A stretch of DNA of 64,000 nt from Przewalskia tangutica (Eukaryota; Streptophyta; Magnoliopsida; Solanales; Solanaceae). A model generated the notes under the pieces. That model searched no databases. It saw only the letters and a list, made by a program, of their open reading frames with translations, and had not been told where the DNA came from. Position numbers and translations under genes: made by a program. Positions 1-11,718 of the stretch are shown one piece after another. The stretch spans positions 7,998,001 through 8,062,000 of the forward strand of contig CM056729.1 of NCBI GenBank assembly GCA_029844215.1, written 5' to 3'. Position 1 is the stretch's first letter. Each line of letters starts with the position of its first letter.

Positions 1-390
1 CTTGCTGAGTCGATTGATTTTCAATCTATCATTAAGATAATATTGCCTCGTATATTCCTTTAAAGGGTTGTTGGAAACTTATCTCCCAAAATAAAACAGC
101 AATCAAACAAGTGAGCAAAGGAGACTCAAGTGTTCGCTTAAGAAAGAAAGATCTTTGAGTATATGGAATATTTCTAGAGAGGAAGATAATTTCTGAAGTG
201 TTGAGTGATTTGCAAATGAACCCATGACTTCATTTTATAGTGTGGAGAATATTACCTTCAACATAGCCAAGTAAAGACCTTGAATGACCATGTAATGACC
301 TTGAATGTGGAGTTAAAATTCAACCAAATAATGGTTGAATTCATGTGGGAAGTAATGTAGGTTTAATGCCTCAAAACCAGCTCAAGAGTC
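1..390. other. Non-coding left flank
   Basis: This stretch is AT-rich with no ORF of convincing codon structure. It leads into a GC-rich repeat array. I see no gene, LTR end or RNA gene in it. Confidence 0.4.
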
Positions 391-414
391 ATGTCTTTTC
401 GTCTCCCGTTCGTG

Positions 415-725
415 ACTTTTGGAAGCCAAGTGTCGCGGCCCTCACTGGGGCGCCGCGACACTTCACGTCCACTGAGTCACTGGAACTCAAAACGTTATTT
501 AGAGTCGCGGCCCTTCGGGAAGGCGACGCGACCTTTTGGGGAGGCGCCGCGGCGCTTCACGTCCAGTAAGCTACTGGAACACAAACGTCATTTAGAGCCG
601 CGGTCCTTCGGGGAGGCGCCTCGGCGCTTAAGTTCCAGTAGCTACTGGAACTTTAAGCGTCGAATTCCAGTATCCAATCCCGTTGTAGGCGCCACGGCCC
701 AGGGAGGAGGCGGCGCGGCCCTTCT
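415..725. repeat. GC-rich array with palindromic cores
   Basis: About three diverged units of roughly 95 bases, each made of a GC-rich part (CGCCGCGGCGC-like) followed by a CCAGTAGCTACTGG-like palindrome. The last unit, near 630-655, holds a perfect 24-base palindrome around GTTCCAGTAGCTACTGGAAC, extended further with one bulged base. The earlier copies (near 473 and 567) are imperfect versions. The surrounding DNA is AT-rich, so composition changes sharply here. The overlapping ORFs are by-products of the GC content, not genes. The array may be the non-coding leader or LTR of an old retroelement, but I cannot name the family. Confidence 0.6.
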
Positions 726-1702
726 CGGCTCCGCGGCGATTCATGACTCAGTTCATCTTTTAACACATTGTACACTTCTTCCTTCATTTACCAACGTGAA
801 ATCATTGTCATTTGACCAATAACCGTCTATTATCTTATGTCTCAAACAGTTTGTATACGTATCAACATCTCTTTCACTAAGGAAATTTACGATTCTTGAT
901 ATAATAACGTGTGCACGTGTGTGGAACGATGTTTCCGACGTGAAGGGCCCCCAATTGTTCGAGTCATAATTAATAGAATTTAATTTAATTTTACGTTTAA
1001 TAAATTTTCAAGGACTACTAAAAGTAATTAAATTAAATTAAATAGTAGTTATTAACCATAAATACTTGTTAGAGCTAGTTATGACATGTAAATATTCCTT
1101 AAATGAATCATTGCAAGATTGTTCCCATCTTTGTTAGTGATTAGGCGTGCAAGGGATTGAAATGTTAAAAATAAAAGGTGAAGGGGTTAAACTTAAAATT
1201 TAATCCCATTGTACATGACGCATAGGCCCTTTTTTTGACATGGCTGTTTGTTCAGTACGATAATGAAAAAGGACAAACTTACATTACTTCAAACAAACGG
1301 TAAATCAAAAACTCCAAAAAACAAAAAGCTACTGATATTACCAGAAAACAAAGTAATCCACAAGTGACCCTACCTTTGTCCTAACAGATTTCTTGTTTTT
1401 GTCTCTTGCGCACAAATTCGTTAGGTCAAAAGAAAAGAAAAAAGAAAAAAAGAAAAAAAGAAAAAAAGAAAAAAAGAGAAGTTAACAAAAAATAAATCTA
1501 AAGAAATTTAAAAAGAGAAGTTAACCAAAAAAAAAATCTAAAGAAATTTTTTCACGGTTCGGCATAACTTCTCTTCTTATGAATTCATAGTAGGTAGCCG
1601 ATTGTTATCGCATATTTAATTAGAAAATTTAAGCAAAGTTAGCTAGTTGTTGAGTGTCGACATATCTTTTACATCAGTGTCCACATAATCCACGACGTCT
1701 TT
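726..1702. other. Non-coding flank with purine microsatellite
   Basis: No gene is visible. Near 1,430-1,480 there is a GAAAAAAA-type low-complexity tract, followed to about 1,548 by a tandem duplication of a roughly 36-base AT-rich unit. The last five bases (1,698-1,702, TCTTT) are the left target-site duplication of the next element. Confidence 0.5.
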
Positions 1703-1943
1703 TGTTAAATTACTGCTTAAGCAGCAGCAGCAGCAGGTAGAAGATATTTTTGGTGCTCAAATTGAATTTCTCTGGATATTTTCTATATTATTAAAAGACA
1801 CAAGTCTAACTCTATTTATAAGCTAGAGTCTAGCTCTTCTAATGAAGGTTAATCTAACAAACTTATAATAACCTAATAACAAACTAACCAATCAACTAAT
1901 AACTACTACTTAATTGACTTGTATACTATCATATATCTCAACA
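1703..1943 (-). repeat. 3' LTR of the non-autonomous element
   Basis: This LTR is 241 bases. It matches the 5' LTR closely apart from about 92 bases missing directly after a (CAG)n run. That gap lies within the stretch present at roughly 3,964-4,055 in the other copy. Read on the minus strand it begins TGTTGAGATATATG. Confidence 0.85.
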
Positions 1944-1958
1944 TCCCCCCTCAAGCTA
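1944..1958 (-). other. Polypurine tract
   Basis: On the minus strand this reads GCTTGAGGGGGGAT directly before the 3' LTR. It is the expected plus-strand priming site for reverse transcription. Confidence 0.75.
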
Positions 1959-2633
1959 GGCACTGAAAACATAGGTTTCAGTCCTAGCTTGGGACTGCAT
2001 CATTAACAACAATAATGAGCTGAAAAAGTAACTTGCATATGCTACCAGCATTATGCAACTCATAATACGTCGATGCAATGTATCATTAGCATTGGCTGAT
2101 ACATGCTCAACGACCGGAGTAACCACAACAGTTGCACCATCCATATCTGCATTATCTCCTGCTCACTTTCATCACTATCTGAGTAGCTCGACACAGCAGC
2201 TGCTAGATTATCATGAACACTAAGCGTATGACCTTAGCAAGAAGAGAGGATTGTTTCTGTCAGTGCTCCCTCTTACGATTCACATTATGGTCTTCCAGGA
2301 GTAGCTCTTCGATCTTAGCTCTATTTTGCGCACTGATAGAACTGTACAACTTATTAAGCATATCTTCTCTAACACAGCACAAACCACATCATTGGAAGTA
2401 CAACATTCTTGTCATAATGCTCCTTCAGAAGACCATTTTTCATTTTCAACATAGAATCAACCTGGAGTCCTGCACTAAGCATTCTCTTCACATGATGTGG
2501 CAAATACCTCTATCGCAAAAAGCAATATTTTCGGCAAAGAACATCAAGATTTATCCACAAAGCCGCATCCAAATACATCGCCAGAATAGCAGACTACCAC
2601 AACATCGACAACATCAGGTGCAACAGTAATAAT

Positions 2634-2830
2634 GAAGAACCATTCGTTCTCTAGTCTCACTCGGACTAGAGAATCCCTCGATTCTCATATATCAACGCTA
2701 TGAAGAACCCCTCGTTCTCTAGTCTCACTCAGACTAGAGAATCCTTCGACTCTCTTATAGCAAGCTCTTAGAATAAGCTCGGATATACAGTTGAGTCTCT
2801 CTCAATTTCTAGTCCAATTCCGGCTAGAAA
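2634..2830. repeat. Imperfect ~65-base tandem repeats
   Basis: Two close copies and a third weaker copy of a unit containing GTTCTCTAGTC...GACTAGAGAA, itself a short inverted repeat (CTCTAGTC / GACTAGAG). They lie in the non-coding interior of the small LTR element. Confidence 0.55.
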
Positions 2831-3916
2831 TTTCCTGATTCTCCTATCCTGAGATACACATATGAAGACAGATAATCTAACAATTGATCGACCTGTGAAA
2901 AACTCTTTGAATCTTTGAATCAAGCTTCAACTCAATCCCTACTGTTTCCGACGAAGTATCCCTCAGTTCTCAATCAATTTGTCGCTGAAAACTCCTCGAT
3001 CCTTCCATCGATCTATTGTTTATGCAACTCAAATATGCAATTCAACAATTTTACAAATGTAATCATCATCCTCTTCTACAAATTCTAATTCAGTTAAAGT
3101 GTCCTCTTTCTTCAAAATGAATAATTACTGCAAGTAACAGAGCAAAACAGTGGTCGTCCTTCAGCTGTCACTGAAAAATTATAACAATTGCTAATCTTTC
3201 AGTCCAAAATCATCAAAAAATGGAATCTCCTGCAACTCAACCAGAAAGAGTACGATCAATAGAGACTGGAACTCCGGCGATCTTCGTCGCCGCAATGACA
3301 GCCAGAGACGGAGTGTATCCACAGAAAATGATATCATTTTCGATAGTTGAATCTCTACTTTGAACAGATCCAAGTATAGTACTCAAAAGTAATAAGTTTC
3401 AAATCCGAGATAACAGATCACAACGATCAAAAATTCAATTTCACAGTAACAACAATCAATCGATCATATTTGATCGATCGCAGTAATTGAAACAGGAAAT
3501 CGCAGTAGCAAAAAAACATAATTTGCACTAACTGCTTATCCATAGCTTTCTCAACTTACAAATCAGTCTATTGAGATATAGTGTAGTATTGGACCTTCAT
3601 CCACATTGCTTACCACATGTTGTTGTCAGCAGAAGGAGAAGATATCGTCTTCAGGAATTGGTCCTACACAGGTTGTTCCTTCTGTGCCGGTAGGAGTTAG
3701 TTCAAACCAAACACATAATAATGAATCCACAGTACATATCCAGTTTGGATTTGTAAACATAATATAGAATCGAAATCAGTCGAAAAACAGAAATATTATA
3801 TAGATCGATCGAAATCAGTTCGATTTGGATTTTCTGTGATTTTTTTTTTCAATTTCAAAGCTTATAATCTAACACAGATGCGGAAACATTGATAATCACC
3901 AGATCTAATAGGATCT

Positions 3917-3930
3917 AGGCTTTGATACCA
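3917..3930 (-). other. Primer-binding site (initiator Met tRNA)
   Basis: The minus strand reads TGGTATCAAAGCCT immediately inside the 5' LTR. It differs at one position from the usual TGGTATCAGAGC complement of plant initiator Met tRNA. Confidence 0.8.
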
Positions 3931-4263
3931 TGTTAAATTATTGTTTAAGCAGCAGCAGCAGCAGGCACAGTGGCAGAATCCACTGGTTTATCTTGTCCAA
4001 TTAATCATAAACAATGATGGAAAAGAGAGAAACGAGTAAGAGAAATGAGAGGGAAGATAGAAGATATTTTTGGTGCTCAAATTGAGCTTCTCTGGATATT
4101 TTCTATATTATTAAAAGACACAAGTCTAACTCTATTTATAAGCTAGAGTCCAGCTCTTCTAATGAAGGTTAATCTAACAAACTTGTAACAACCTAATAAC
4201 AAACTAATCAATCAACTAATAACTACTACTTAATTGACTTGTATACTATCATATATCTCAACA
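3931..4263 (-). repeat. 5' LTR of the non-autonomous element
   Basis: The full-length 333-base LTR. It starts TGTT and ends AACA in window orientation and includes a (CAG)5 run. It is followed directly by the duplicated target bases TCTTT. Confidence 0.85.
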
Positions 4264-4276
4264 TCTTTTGGAATAA

Positions 4277-5065
4277 AATTAGAGTAATTTACATAAATAG
4301 CTATAGTTTCTAAGTTTCTACGTTTCTAACCAACAGTAGCTACTGTTTTTGTAATTACAATTCGTACCTATATTTTGCATGTTTCGCTTGTATTCGGGTA
4401 TATTTAAATACATAGTTTCGCGTGTATTTGGGTGTATTCAAATACATTGTTTTAAAATATAGTCAGTCAAATACATATGTATATAGATCCGGCAAACAAC
4501 ACATATAGTCAAATACATCTAGTTTGTCCAAAAACACAGTCAGCCAAATACATATATCTTATATTTACACTAAAAATGACGAATACTCAAATATAAGCAG
4601 ATATGAAAATACAAAAAAATAAAATGCACTCAAATCTGAGATATAAGAAGATGAAGAAGTCATGAATTCCTGCTAGAGATCTAAAAGTTCTTCTGAAAAT
4701 TAAGCAAATAGACTCAGATCTAAGATACAAAAAAAAAAAACATGAATTCCGGTTAGAAAAGGCAAAAGTTCCTCTGAATGAGCAAATCAAGATTGGTAAA
4801 TATGGTGATCGTGAGACGGACACTAGCCTGCTGCACAAGAGACAGAGATATTAGCATTGACTTTGATGAGAAAGAGAGTAAGTTTCCCCTTTCTCTCCTT
4901 CTTAGCATTTGCTTTTAGGGTGTCACACATAGGAAGACGAGGGTCTTCGTGTCTTCTGAAATTTGAGCTTTTGAATGCGTGAATACAATATAGCTACTAG
5001 AGGTAATTGAAATACACATTATAGCTACAAATTGTAATTTATGTAAAATATAGTTATTATAATTA
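4277..5065. mobile_element. Possible non-autonomous DNA transposon
   Basis: The left edge reads GTAATTTACATAAATAGCTAT and an inverted match, TTTGTAATTTATGTAAAATATAG, lies near 5,030-5,055. Between them are repeated TGTATTCAAATACA-like boxes, a pattern I associate with Solanaceae MITE-like or Mutator-like sequences. I could not find clean termini or a target-site duplication. Low confidence. Confidence 0.35.
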
Positions 5066-5799
5066 AATATTTTCTATAGTTAACTACAACATGTAAAAAC
5101 TCCTAGAATTCGTGTAAATAATAAAATAAAAAATTCTATGTATATGTTTTCAACATAATCCATCATATTAATTTTTTACAAGACTAGACAATTTAAGGTA
5201 TCGAGTTTCATTTCCAACTTTCATAAGAAAGTACCAATAGATTCTGCTGGAAACGTTTACTAATGAAGGGGTTTCTCACTAAGCTGGTTTAGTCTGACTA
5301 ATCAGGATTTGTGTGTCGTCGTAGGACTTATAAAGCAAGAAGTGTTCTAATAGAAATTTCTCCGTTTTCAAAATTCACATCTAAAACCTCTAATTAAAGA
5401 TAAATTAAGAGATCTTATCCTTTCTACCGCATCCCTTAATGGTCAACATCGATCTTAAAATGTTAATGGAGTAATAATCTTGTAAAGAGAGGTAAACAAG
5501 GGGAAAAACAGAAATTTTCTTTTTAGTTTTTAGTCTTATCAATGGTCCAAGATATCTAGTTGGAGTATTATTATATGGGACCAAATGCAATGAGGTGTCG
5601 AAGAGATTAGACTGGATACATAACACCAAGACAGCAGCTCTTAACTGTACCAGTGACAAATTATAACATCAGCCATTAATGTTTTTGTTATCTCTTTTTC
5701 TCATGAATTCTCATTTATATAAAAAAATGCCATTCATTAAATGCAATTCAACAGGGTGTGCTCTTAATTGTTCTTTAGTTTGAGAGAAGGATAATATGT
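5066..5799. other. Non-coding spacer
   Basis: AT-rich sequence without a recognisable gene or repeat boundary. The minus-strand ORF here has no family features. Confidence 0.4.
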
Positions 5800-6840
5800 C
5801 AGGAACGTTTGGGTCATTCAGGATCACCTGTTTTAGCCTCTCTCAATAAAATAAGTTTATTTGATGTACTCAAATACTTAATTCAAGGTTGTGCCGATCA
5901 TGTCCACGTGAAAACATGTTCAACTGCAATTTGTTTCATCTAATTCATGCACACTTATGTCATTTGATATTATCTATTGTGATATTTGGACATCACCCGT
6001 TTTGAGCTCTTTGGGCCATAAATATTATTTGTTTTTGCTAGATGATTACTCTAATTTTTTTGTGGACATTTTCTTTGGCTAAGAAATCACAAGTCTTTTC
6101 CACATTTCTAACTTTTAGAGCATTCATCCGGAATCATTTTGAACGGGATATTAAAAATATTCAATGTGATAATGCAAAGTAGTTTGATAATGGGATTTTT
6201 TGGAATTTTTTTCAGTTCTAATGGTTTAACTTTTCGTCTTTCATGTCCACATACTTCCTCTTAAAAAGGGGAAGGCGGAACGAAAAATCCGAACTATCAA
6301 CAACATAATTCAAATATCCCGTGGTCATGCCTCACTACCACCATATTTTTGACATCATGCACTACAAATGGCCACTTATATATTGAACATACTTCCCCAC
6401 AAAAAAATTTCCTATCAAGCTCCACTAAAAATCTTATACTTAAGGGATTCATGTTATTCTCATTTATGGATCTTCGGGTGCTTATTTTATCCTCTTTTTC
6501 CATCCACCACAATTATCAAACTTCAACTTCGGTCTACACTTTGCATTTTTTGGGATATCCGTCTAATAATCGAGGCTACAAATGTTACGACATTTCCTCC
6601 AATAAAATAGTTGTGAGTCTTCATGTTATCTGACAAATTCCCATTTGCTCAAATGCATGAGTCTGTACCCCTGCCTATGATTTTCTAGATGATAGCATGC
6701 CCCGATATTTATCCCAACATTTTTTGTCATAAATTGGGCCCTGTTTCGGCGGACCAACATGTCTCATGTAATTTGGGCCCCGAAACAGTGGTCGAGCTGC
6801 AGCAAACAAATGCCCAGCAAGCTAGGCCTCCCGTCCCGAG
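5800..6840 (+). pseudogene. Ty1/copia pre-integrase and integrase fragment
   Basis: Read across several frames, this encodes a copia polyprotein segment. A GAG-pre-integrase stretch (RLGHSGSPVLASLNK) lies near 5,809, a degraded integrase core around 5,960-6,300, and the conserved integrase C-terminal tract (ILNILPHKK, IFGCL, then a GYKCYD-like part) near 6,370-6,640. A proline-poor linker runs to about 6,840. Many stops and frameshifts are present. The product would have joined element cDNA to host DNA. It ends against the truncated 5' LTR of the next copia. By orientation and lineage it could be the upstream part of the copy that resumes at 17.6 kb. Confidence 0.75.
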
Positions 6841-6856
6841 CCCAAAATTAAATCTT

Positions 6857-7338
6857 GGATTTAATTAGAACTAAAACGTGCAGAAAATAAATAGAGTCAA
6901 GACAACAAATGGGCCCGGGCCGATCGCCCATCGCAATTTGGATTTGGGTCGTTCAAGCTCGATCCAAATCTAATTTGGTTTAGGGTTTCCTCCACTATAT
7001 ATTTGGCACTTAACCCATAATTTCAGGTTGCTCTCACTTTTCACTTTCTGAACTCAGAGTTCAGGAAATAAAATTCTCTCAAACCTCTGCCAAGATTTCC
7101 TAGCTTTCTCGGGCAAAGAAATATACCGAAGCAAGGCTTGCACCCGAATTGACAATCGCGTGAGCTCCCTTTAGTAAAGACTAACAAAGCTTAAACTGTA
7201 AGTTTTCTTCTTGTCTTTGCAGATTATAATTATCGCATAATCATACCAGAAACTTTTGTTGGAGCAAGTAAATTTACTCAAAATTTTAAACTTCCGTTGT
7301 GTCTTACTTGTGTGTTTTACACCCAACAAATTCCTACA
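6857..7338 (+). repeat. Truncated 5' LTR
   Basis: About 480 bases match the last part of the 3' LTR (about 14,500-14,981), including the shared block from the AATTTAATTAGAAC start to the ...AAATTCCT(A/T)CA end. The first part of the LTR is absent. The break lies at the join to the older copia integrase fragment. Confidence 0.8.
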
Positions 7339-7339
7339 G

Positions 7340-7352
7340 TGGTATCAGAACC
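7340..7352 (+). other. Primer-binding site (initiator Met tRNA)
   Basis: TGGTATCAGAACC lies one base after the LTR end and matches the complement of plant initiator Met tRNA. Confidence 0.85.
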
Positions 7353-9292
7353 CACGCTGGTTTAATGATTATACGATAGTCCTTAATAACGATACGTGGG
7401 ATAATTATTGTTTTAATTTTTGTAAACTGATTTTCGGAATTTATTAAAAAAAAAACATTGGGCGTGAGCGATAAGCCGATCGCTCACGACGTGAACAAGA
7501 ACCGCACATCGCTCCGCGGCTGATGATTTTCTGATGATTTTTTTTTCAGCGATTCGACGTGTACTAACACCGTCTCCACTATTATCGAGAAATCCACTTC
7601 TTAAGATGGTCGATAAAGGTGTTGAGAGGTGGCGGAACGCGATGAAGAGGCCGGAAAAGTCGCCAGAATGTCGCCAACGGCGGGACTGATTTCGGCCACC
7701 ACGGGCGACGAAATCATTAAGTAATAATACCATCGTGTTCATCTCGACGAGAGGAATCTAATGGTGGTAGTATTGCTCGGCAACGATGACCGGAAAAGAA
7801 GCACCACCGACGGTTTTAGAAACCTCCGGCGGCGGCACCAATTCCGGCCACCGTGGGCCACCAAATCGGTGGTGAAAATCACCGGTGAGTTCGACCCAAT
7901 GTGTGCCATCGTTTGGTGGGTTTTAATTCCGTCAATTTCGCCCCGAAATCTGAATCCCAAATTTGATTTGGGGTTGGAATTGGTTTTGAAAATTTAAAAT
8001 AGTTTGAGGACCTTTTTACAATTAAAATTAGGGTTTTAAAATTGAAGATTGGTCCTTAAACAAATCTGAAAATATTTTAATTTCTGAAAATTATAAATTA
8101 GTCCCTGAGATATTTTCTGGAATTTTAAAAGTTTTTAAAATCAGCAGATTCAGTCCCTGGGTCAATCAGAAATTTGAAAAGCGATTTGGTCCTGGATAAA
8201 TCAGAATATTTTAAGGTTTTGAAAATTGCAGAAATACCCCTGAAAATTAAATTTTAATTTCTGAATTATTAAGGGATTGTTTGGATGAGCAGAAAATTCC
8301 AAAAATTGAAAAATTGAGTTTAAATTTTGAATTTAAATATTTTCTAAATTGAAACAAATTAATTAACCCACAATTATTGTTATTTAGCATATTATTTGAT
8401 AATGTGTGCACAAATTAATTGTTTCTCCTAATTGTTTAATTGATTATCATTTAAATAATTAGAATAGAGTCCGCATATATATGTCTAGGTAGGCGGCGCC
8501 CAGTATTTGTTAGTCCGTTATAATTGTCTGGGTAGACGACGCCCAGTATGTGATTAAAACCATCTTATATCATGCCTATTGGGTTTGATGGTTTCCCATC
8601 TAAATGTGTTTAGAAATTGCATGATAGGATGTCATATGATGTATGATATAATAGTTGATCTTGGTCATAACCCTGAATTAAAATGTTCCCCAAATTTAAT
8701 ACAAGTCTCATTTAAAATGAACGTGTCGTCCATTATAATTGATTGTGGTGCAAAATCTTTTTCGGCGAGATGAGTATTTATGTCTCAGCATTTGCTCTAA
8801 GTCTACGAGGACTCAGACCCTTTCATAGATGCATATAAATGTTGTAGTAGGTGATAAACCTTCGTGAGTATTTACACCCCAGTGTTTGCTTGATGAAGGC
8901 TAAGCCCGCTTAGATGCATAATTGCAGTCGCATAACGGGTTGACTTCATAGTCGCTCTTGGCGCCCCAGTGTCGGACAGCCGAGGGACGCAGATCGAATT
9001 GTTTAGAACATTCGGTCAACCAAGAGTTGCAAATTATTTGCAATTGGTTTAGAGACCTACCAGATCGTGTTGTTGAAGTTATCAGCCTCAGCAAACGCGG
9101 AGACAACATTAGTTTGGATTTTGGCCCATTATGATTGTATTTGATATGAGTCCGTATTCTTTATGGGGTAAAAGAGTATGTTAAAATAGTGGGAGCTAAT
9201 TAAACTAAAAACCATGTTAGTTAGTTAATGAATGTGTTCAATAGAAATTATATTAGAGTATTAATTTCAAGTCTATCTTTTCTTCAGTTACA
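7353..9292 (+). other. Retrotransposon leader, non-coding
   Basis: Nearly 2 kb between primer site and gag. It has GC-rich patches at 7,470-7,960 and two copies of a GTAGRCGRCGCCCAGTAT-like unit near 8,490 and 8,530. ORFs on both strands here lack known domains and I treat them as chance. Confidence 0.55.
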
Positions 9293-10231
9293 ATGTCGAA
9301 TCTGTCACTTAAAATGTTAGTTGAAACGAACAAGTTGAATGGAGCCAATTTTCCTGACTGGTTAAGAAATCTGCGTTGGGTACTGCGATTAGAAAAGATT
9401 GAGTATGTATTTGATACATCACTCCCTACCGTCCCTGCTGAAGATTCTGAAGAGTATGCTCTGTTTGACAAAGCAACCTATCAGAAATATCTTGATGATG
9501 CTGTTGCAGCACAATGTGTTATGCTATCTTCTATGACTCCAGAGTTACAAAGACAACATGAAAATATGAGTCCCAACGAGATGCTAGAACACTTGAAGAG
9601 TCTTTATGACTCACGCCTCGCATAACGGAGTATGAACCGTTGAGAGAACTCTTTAAGTGTAAAGGTCGAACGGCGGGTCGTGTCACAACATGTTTTGAAG
9701 ATGATTGGATTAATTGAGAGGTTGGCTTCGATCGGAACGAAGCTGCCTGCAAATGTTTCTGTTAATCTAATCTTGAACTCGCTTCCTGATTTCTTTGAGA
9801 ACTTCATTGTGAATTACAACATGAATGGAACGAAAGCAAGTCCCCCAGAACTTCATAATATGTTGAAGACCTTCGAGTCGTCCACCTCCAAAGGTAAAGT
9901 TGTGCTCATGGTGGGCTCATCTAACAAATTCAAACCTAAGGGTAATAATATGCAAAAAAAGAAGGGTAAGGCGGTTGCCGCCAAACCCACAGCTATGAAA
10001 CCTAAAGGAGTTGTTCGAAAGAAGGCCAAGATAGCTGTTGATGTTTGCCTCAATTGTAAGAGAAAGAGACATTGGAAGAAGGATTGTACAATCCCAGGGG
10101 GAGACAAGGCACAAGGTGATGGCCCTGCTGGACATGGTATGTTTGTTATTGAAATAAAGATGTCTATAACTAATTCTCACTGTTGGGTATTGGATACCGC
10201 TTGTGGCTCACACATTTGTAATAATGTGTAG
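9293..10231 (+). pseudogene. gag of the copia element
   Basis: Starts at the ATG at 9,293. The first ORF (to 9,625) matches the copia gag N-terminal type that binds element RNA and builds the particle (motifs NGANFPDWLRNLRWVLR and QHENMSPNEMLEHL). A frameshift near 9,625-9,680 shifts the rest into the next frame, which continues with VLKMIGLIERL, a Lys/Pro-rich tract and a CCHC zinc knuckle (C-X2-C-X4-H-X4-C, CLNCKRKRHWKKDC) near 10,045-10,090. A stop at 10,229-10,231 cuts the chain just inside protease. Confidence 0.8.
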
Positions 10232-10400
10232 GGGCTAATTGACAGCAGAAAGGTTGGACCTTGGGAAGTAGATCTACGCGTTGGCAATGGAGCTAGAGTT
10301 GATGCGGAACGCGTGGGGACTTATAGACTAGATTTGCCTTCAGGCTTTTGTTTAGAACTTAATAATTGTTATTTTGTTCCGTCTTTGACGAGAAATATTA
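10180..10400 (+). pseudogene. Aspartic protease domain of the copia element
   Basis: The motif WVLDTACGSHICNNV near 10,185-10,230 is the copia protease active-site region (usually D-T/S-G-C/A-S), here Asp-Thr-Ala. The Gly-to-Ala change at the third position, plus the stop right after it, suggest the enzyme is dead. The flap and C-terminal part read on to about 10,400 (NNCYFVPSLTRNII). Confidence 0.7.
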
Positions 10401-11290
10401 TTTATATCCCTATGTTAGACATTGAGGGGTTTTCCTCACATTTTACCAATGGAAATTATGTTTTATCTTATGATGATTTTATTTGTGGAAATGCTCCGCT
10501 TGTGGATGGATTGTATGTTCTAAACTGTAGCCTTGAAATTTTCAATATACAAAATAAAAGAGCTAAAATAAGTAATCAAAGAAATTCCACCTACTTATGG
10601 CATTACAGACTTGATCACATCAATAAATCAAGGATATCAAGATTGAGGAAATTAGATTACTTAGAACCATTTGACTTAGAGTCATATGGTGATTGCGAAT
10701 CTTGCTTAAGAGGAAAGATGACAACCAAATCACTTTCTGGGAAAGGAGTACGTGCCAAAGAGGTGTTTGAGTTAGTCCATATCGATGTATGTGGGCCTTT
10801 TTCAACTCAATCTAAGGGAGGCTTTCTTTATTTCATCACTTTTACAAACGATTTCTCAAGGTTTGGGCATGTGTATCTTATGAAACATAAGTCTGAAGCT
10901 TTTGAGAAATTCATGGAGTACAAGTCAGAAGTAGAGAAGCAATTTGAAACAAGTATTAAAACTCTTCGATCAGATCGAGGAGGTGAGTACTTAAGTAAAG
11001 AATTTCTAGATTACTTGAAGCTTCATGGAGTCCATTCAGAATGGACACCTCCCGGAACGCCACAAATGAATGGTGTCGAGAGGAGAAATCGTACCTTATT
11101 AGATATGGTTAGATCCATGATGAGCTTCTCAGCTCTACCAACATACCTATGGGGATATGCATTGCAAAGCTCAATCTATATTTTGAATAGAGTTCCATCA
11201 AAGTCAGTAGAGAAAACTCCATATGAGATATGGAATGGCAAGAAACCAGCACTTAGACACATGCGACCCTGGGGTGCCCTGCATATGTAA
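10313..11290 (+). pseudogene. Integrase of the copia element
   Basis: Contains the GAG-pre-integrase zinc region (LWHYRLDHINKSRI followed by CESCLRGKM) and then the integrase core. The catalytic triad is visible: Asp at 10,784 (VHIDVCGP), Asp at 10,973 (LRSDRGGEY) and Glu at 11,078 (NGVERRN). The enzyme would insert element cDNA into the genome. The frame breaks at 11,288 after ALHM and the integrase C-terminal and linker part continues in another frame (11,296-11,709, with SEKYYFVGYLKETRGY). Confidence 0.85.
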
Positions 11291-11295
11291 AGAAG

Positions 11296-11709
11296 TTGCT
11301 CACTGACAAATTGAAATCTAAAAGTGAGAAGTATTATTTTGTAGGGTATCTTAAGGAAACAAGAGGGTACTACTTTTATCTTCCTGAGGAACATAAAGTA
11401 ATTGTTTCCAGAAATGCAACTTTCCTTGAAGAAGACTATGTCTACAAGGAACAGAGTTGTAACAAGATAGAACTTGAAGAAATTCAAGAAGTACAAAATA
11501 ATGTAGAGAATGATCCCTTGTCAAATGACCTAGACAAGGATTCAGTGGGAGTATTTGATGATGATTGGGTACTTAGAGTACGCCCTTCAGCCAGTGGGAG
11601 TGTTGTGAGGGATACTGCAGAAATAAAAGACCCTCATGCACAACCAATGGTAGATGACACAATAGTTGTGCATCATCCTATTCAAAATGATATTCCTAAA
11701 AGTTCTTAA
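11296..11709 (+). pseudogene. Integrase C-terminal tail and linker
   Basis: This frame carries the conserved copia sequence KSEKYYFVGYLKETRGYYFY, followed by an acidic, variable linker that in this superfamily separates integrase from reverse transcriptase. A stop at 11,707-11,709 ends it. The reading continues in a different frame at 11,719. Confidence 0.75.
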
Positions 11710-11718
11710 GGTGGTAGA

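Larger units (their letters stand above)
1703..4263 (-). mobile_element. Non-autonomous LTR retrotransposon, complete with TSD
   Basis: A complete small LTR element of 2,561 bases on the minus strand. TG...CA LTRs lie at both ends, and the 5-base duplication TCTTT is at 1,698-1,702 and 4,264-4,268. A primer-binding site complementary to the 3' end of plant initiator Met tRNA adjoins the right (5') LTR, and a purine tract adjoins the left (3') LTR. The internal 1,987 bases encode no gag, protease, integrase or reverse transcriptase that I can recognise, so the element would depend on enzymes from a partner. The LTR and PBS style fits Ty1/copia. A diagnostic short repeat sits at 2,634-2,830. 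Confidence 0.85.

Noticed and set aside
391..822. 143-codon ORF in the GC-rich array
   Set aside because: It is the tandem repeat read in one frame; overlapping frames are equally open and no domain is present.
4587..4838. Tandem Phe/Ser-rich ORF on the minus strand
   Set aside because: Repeated AT-rich units in a putative MITE, without protein features.
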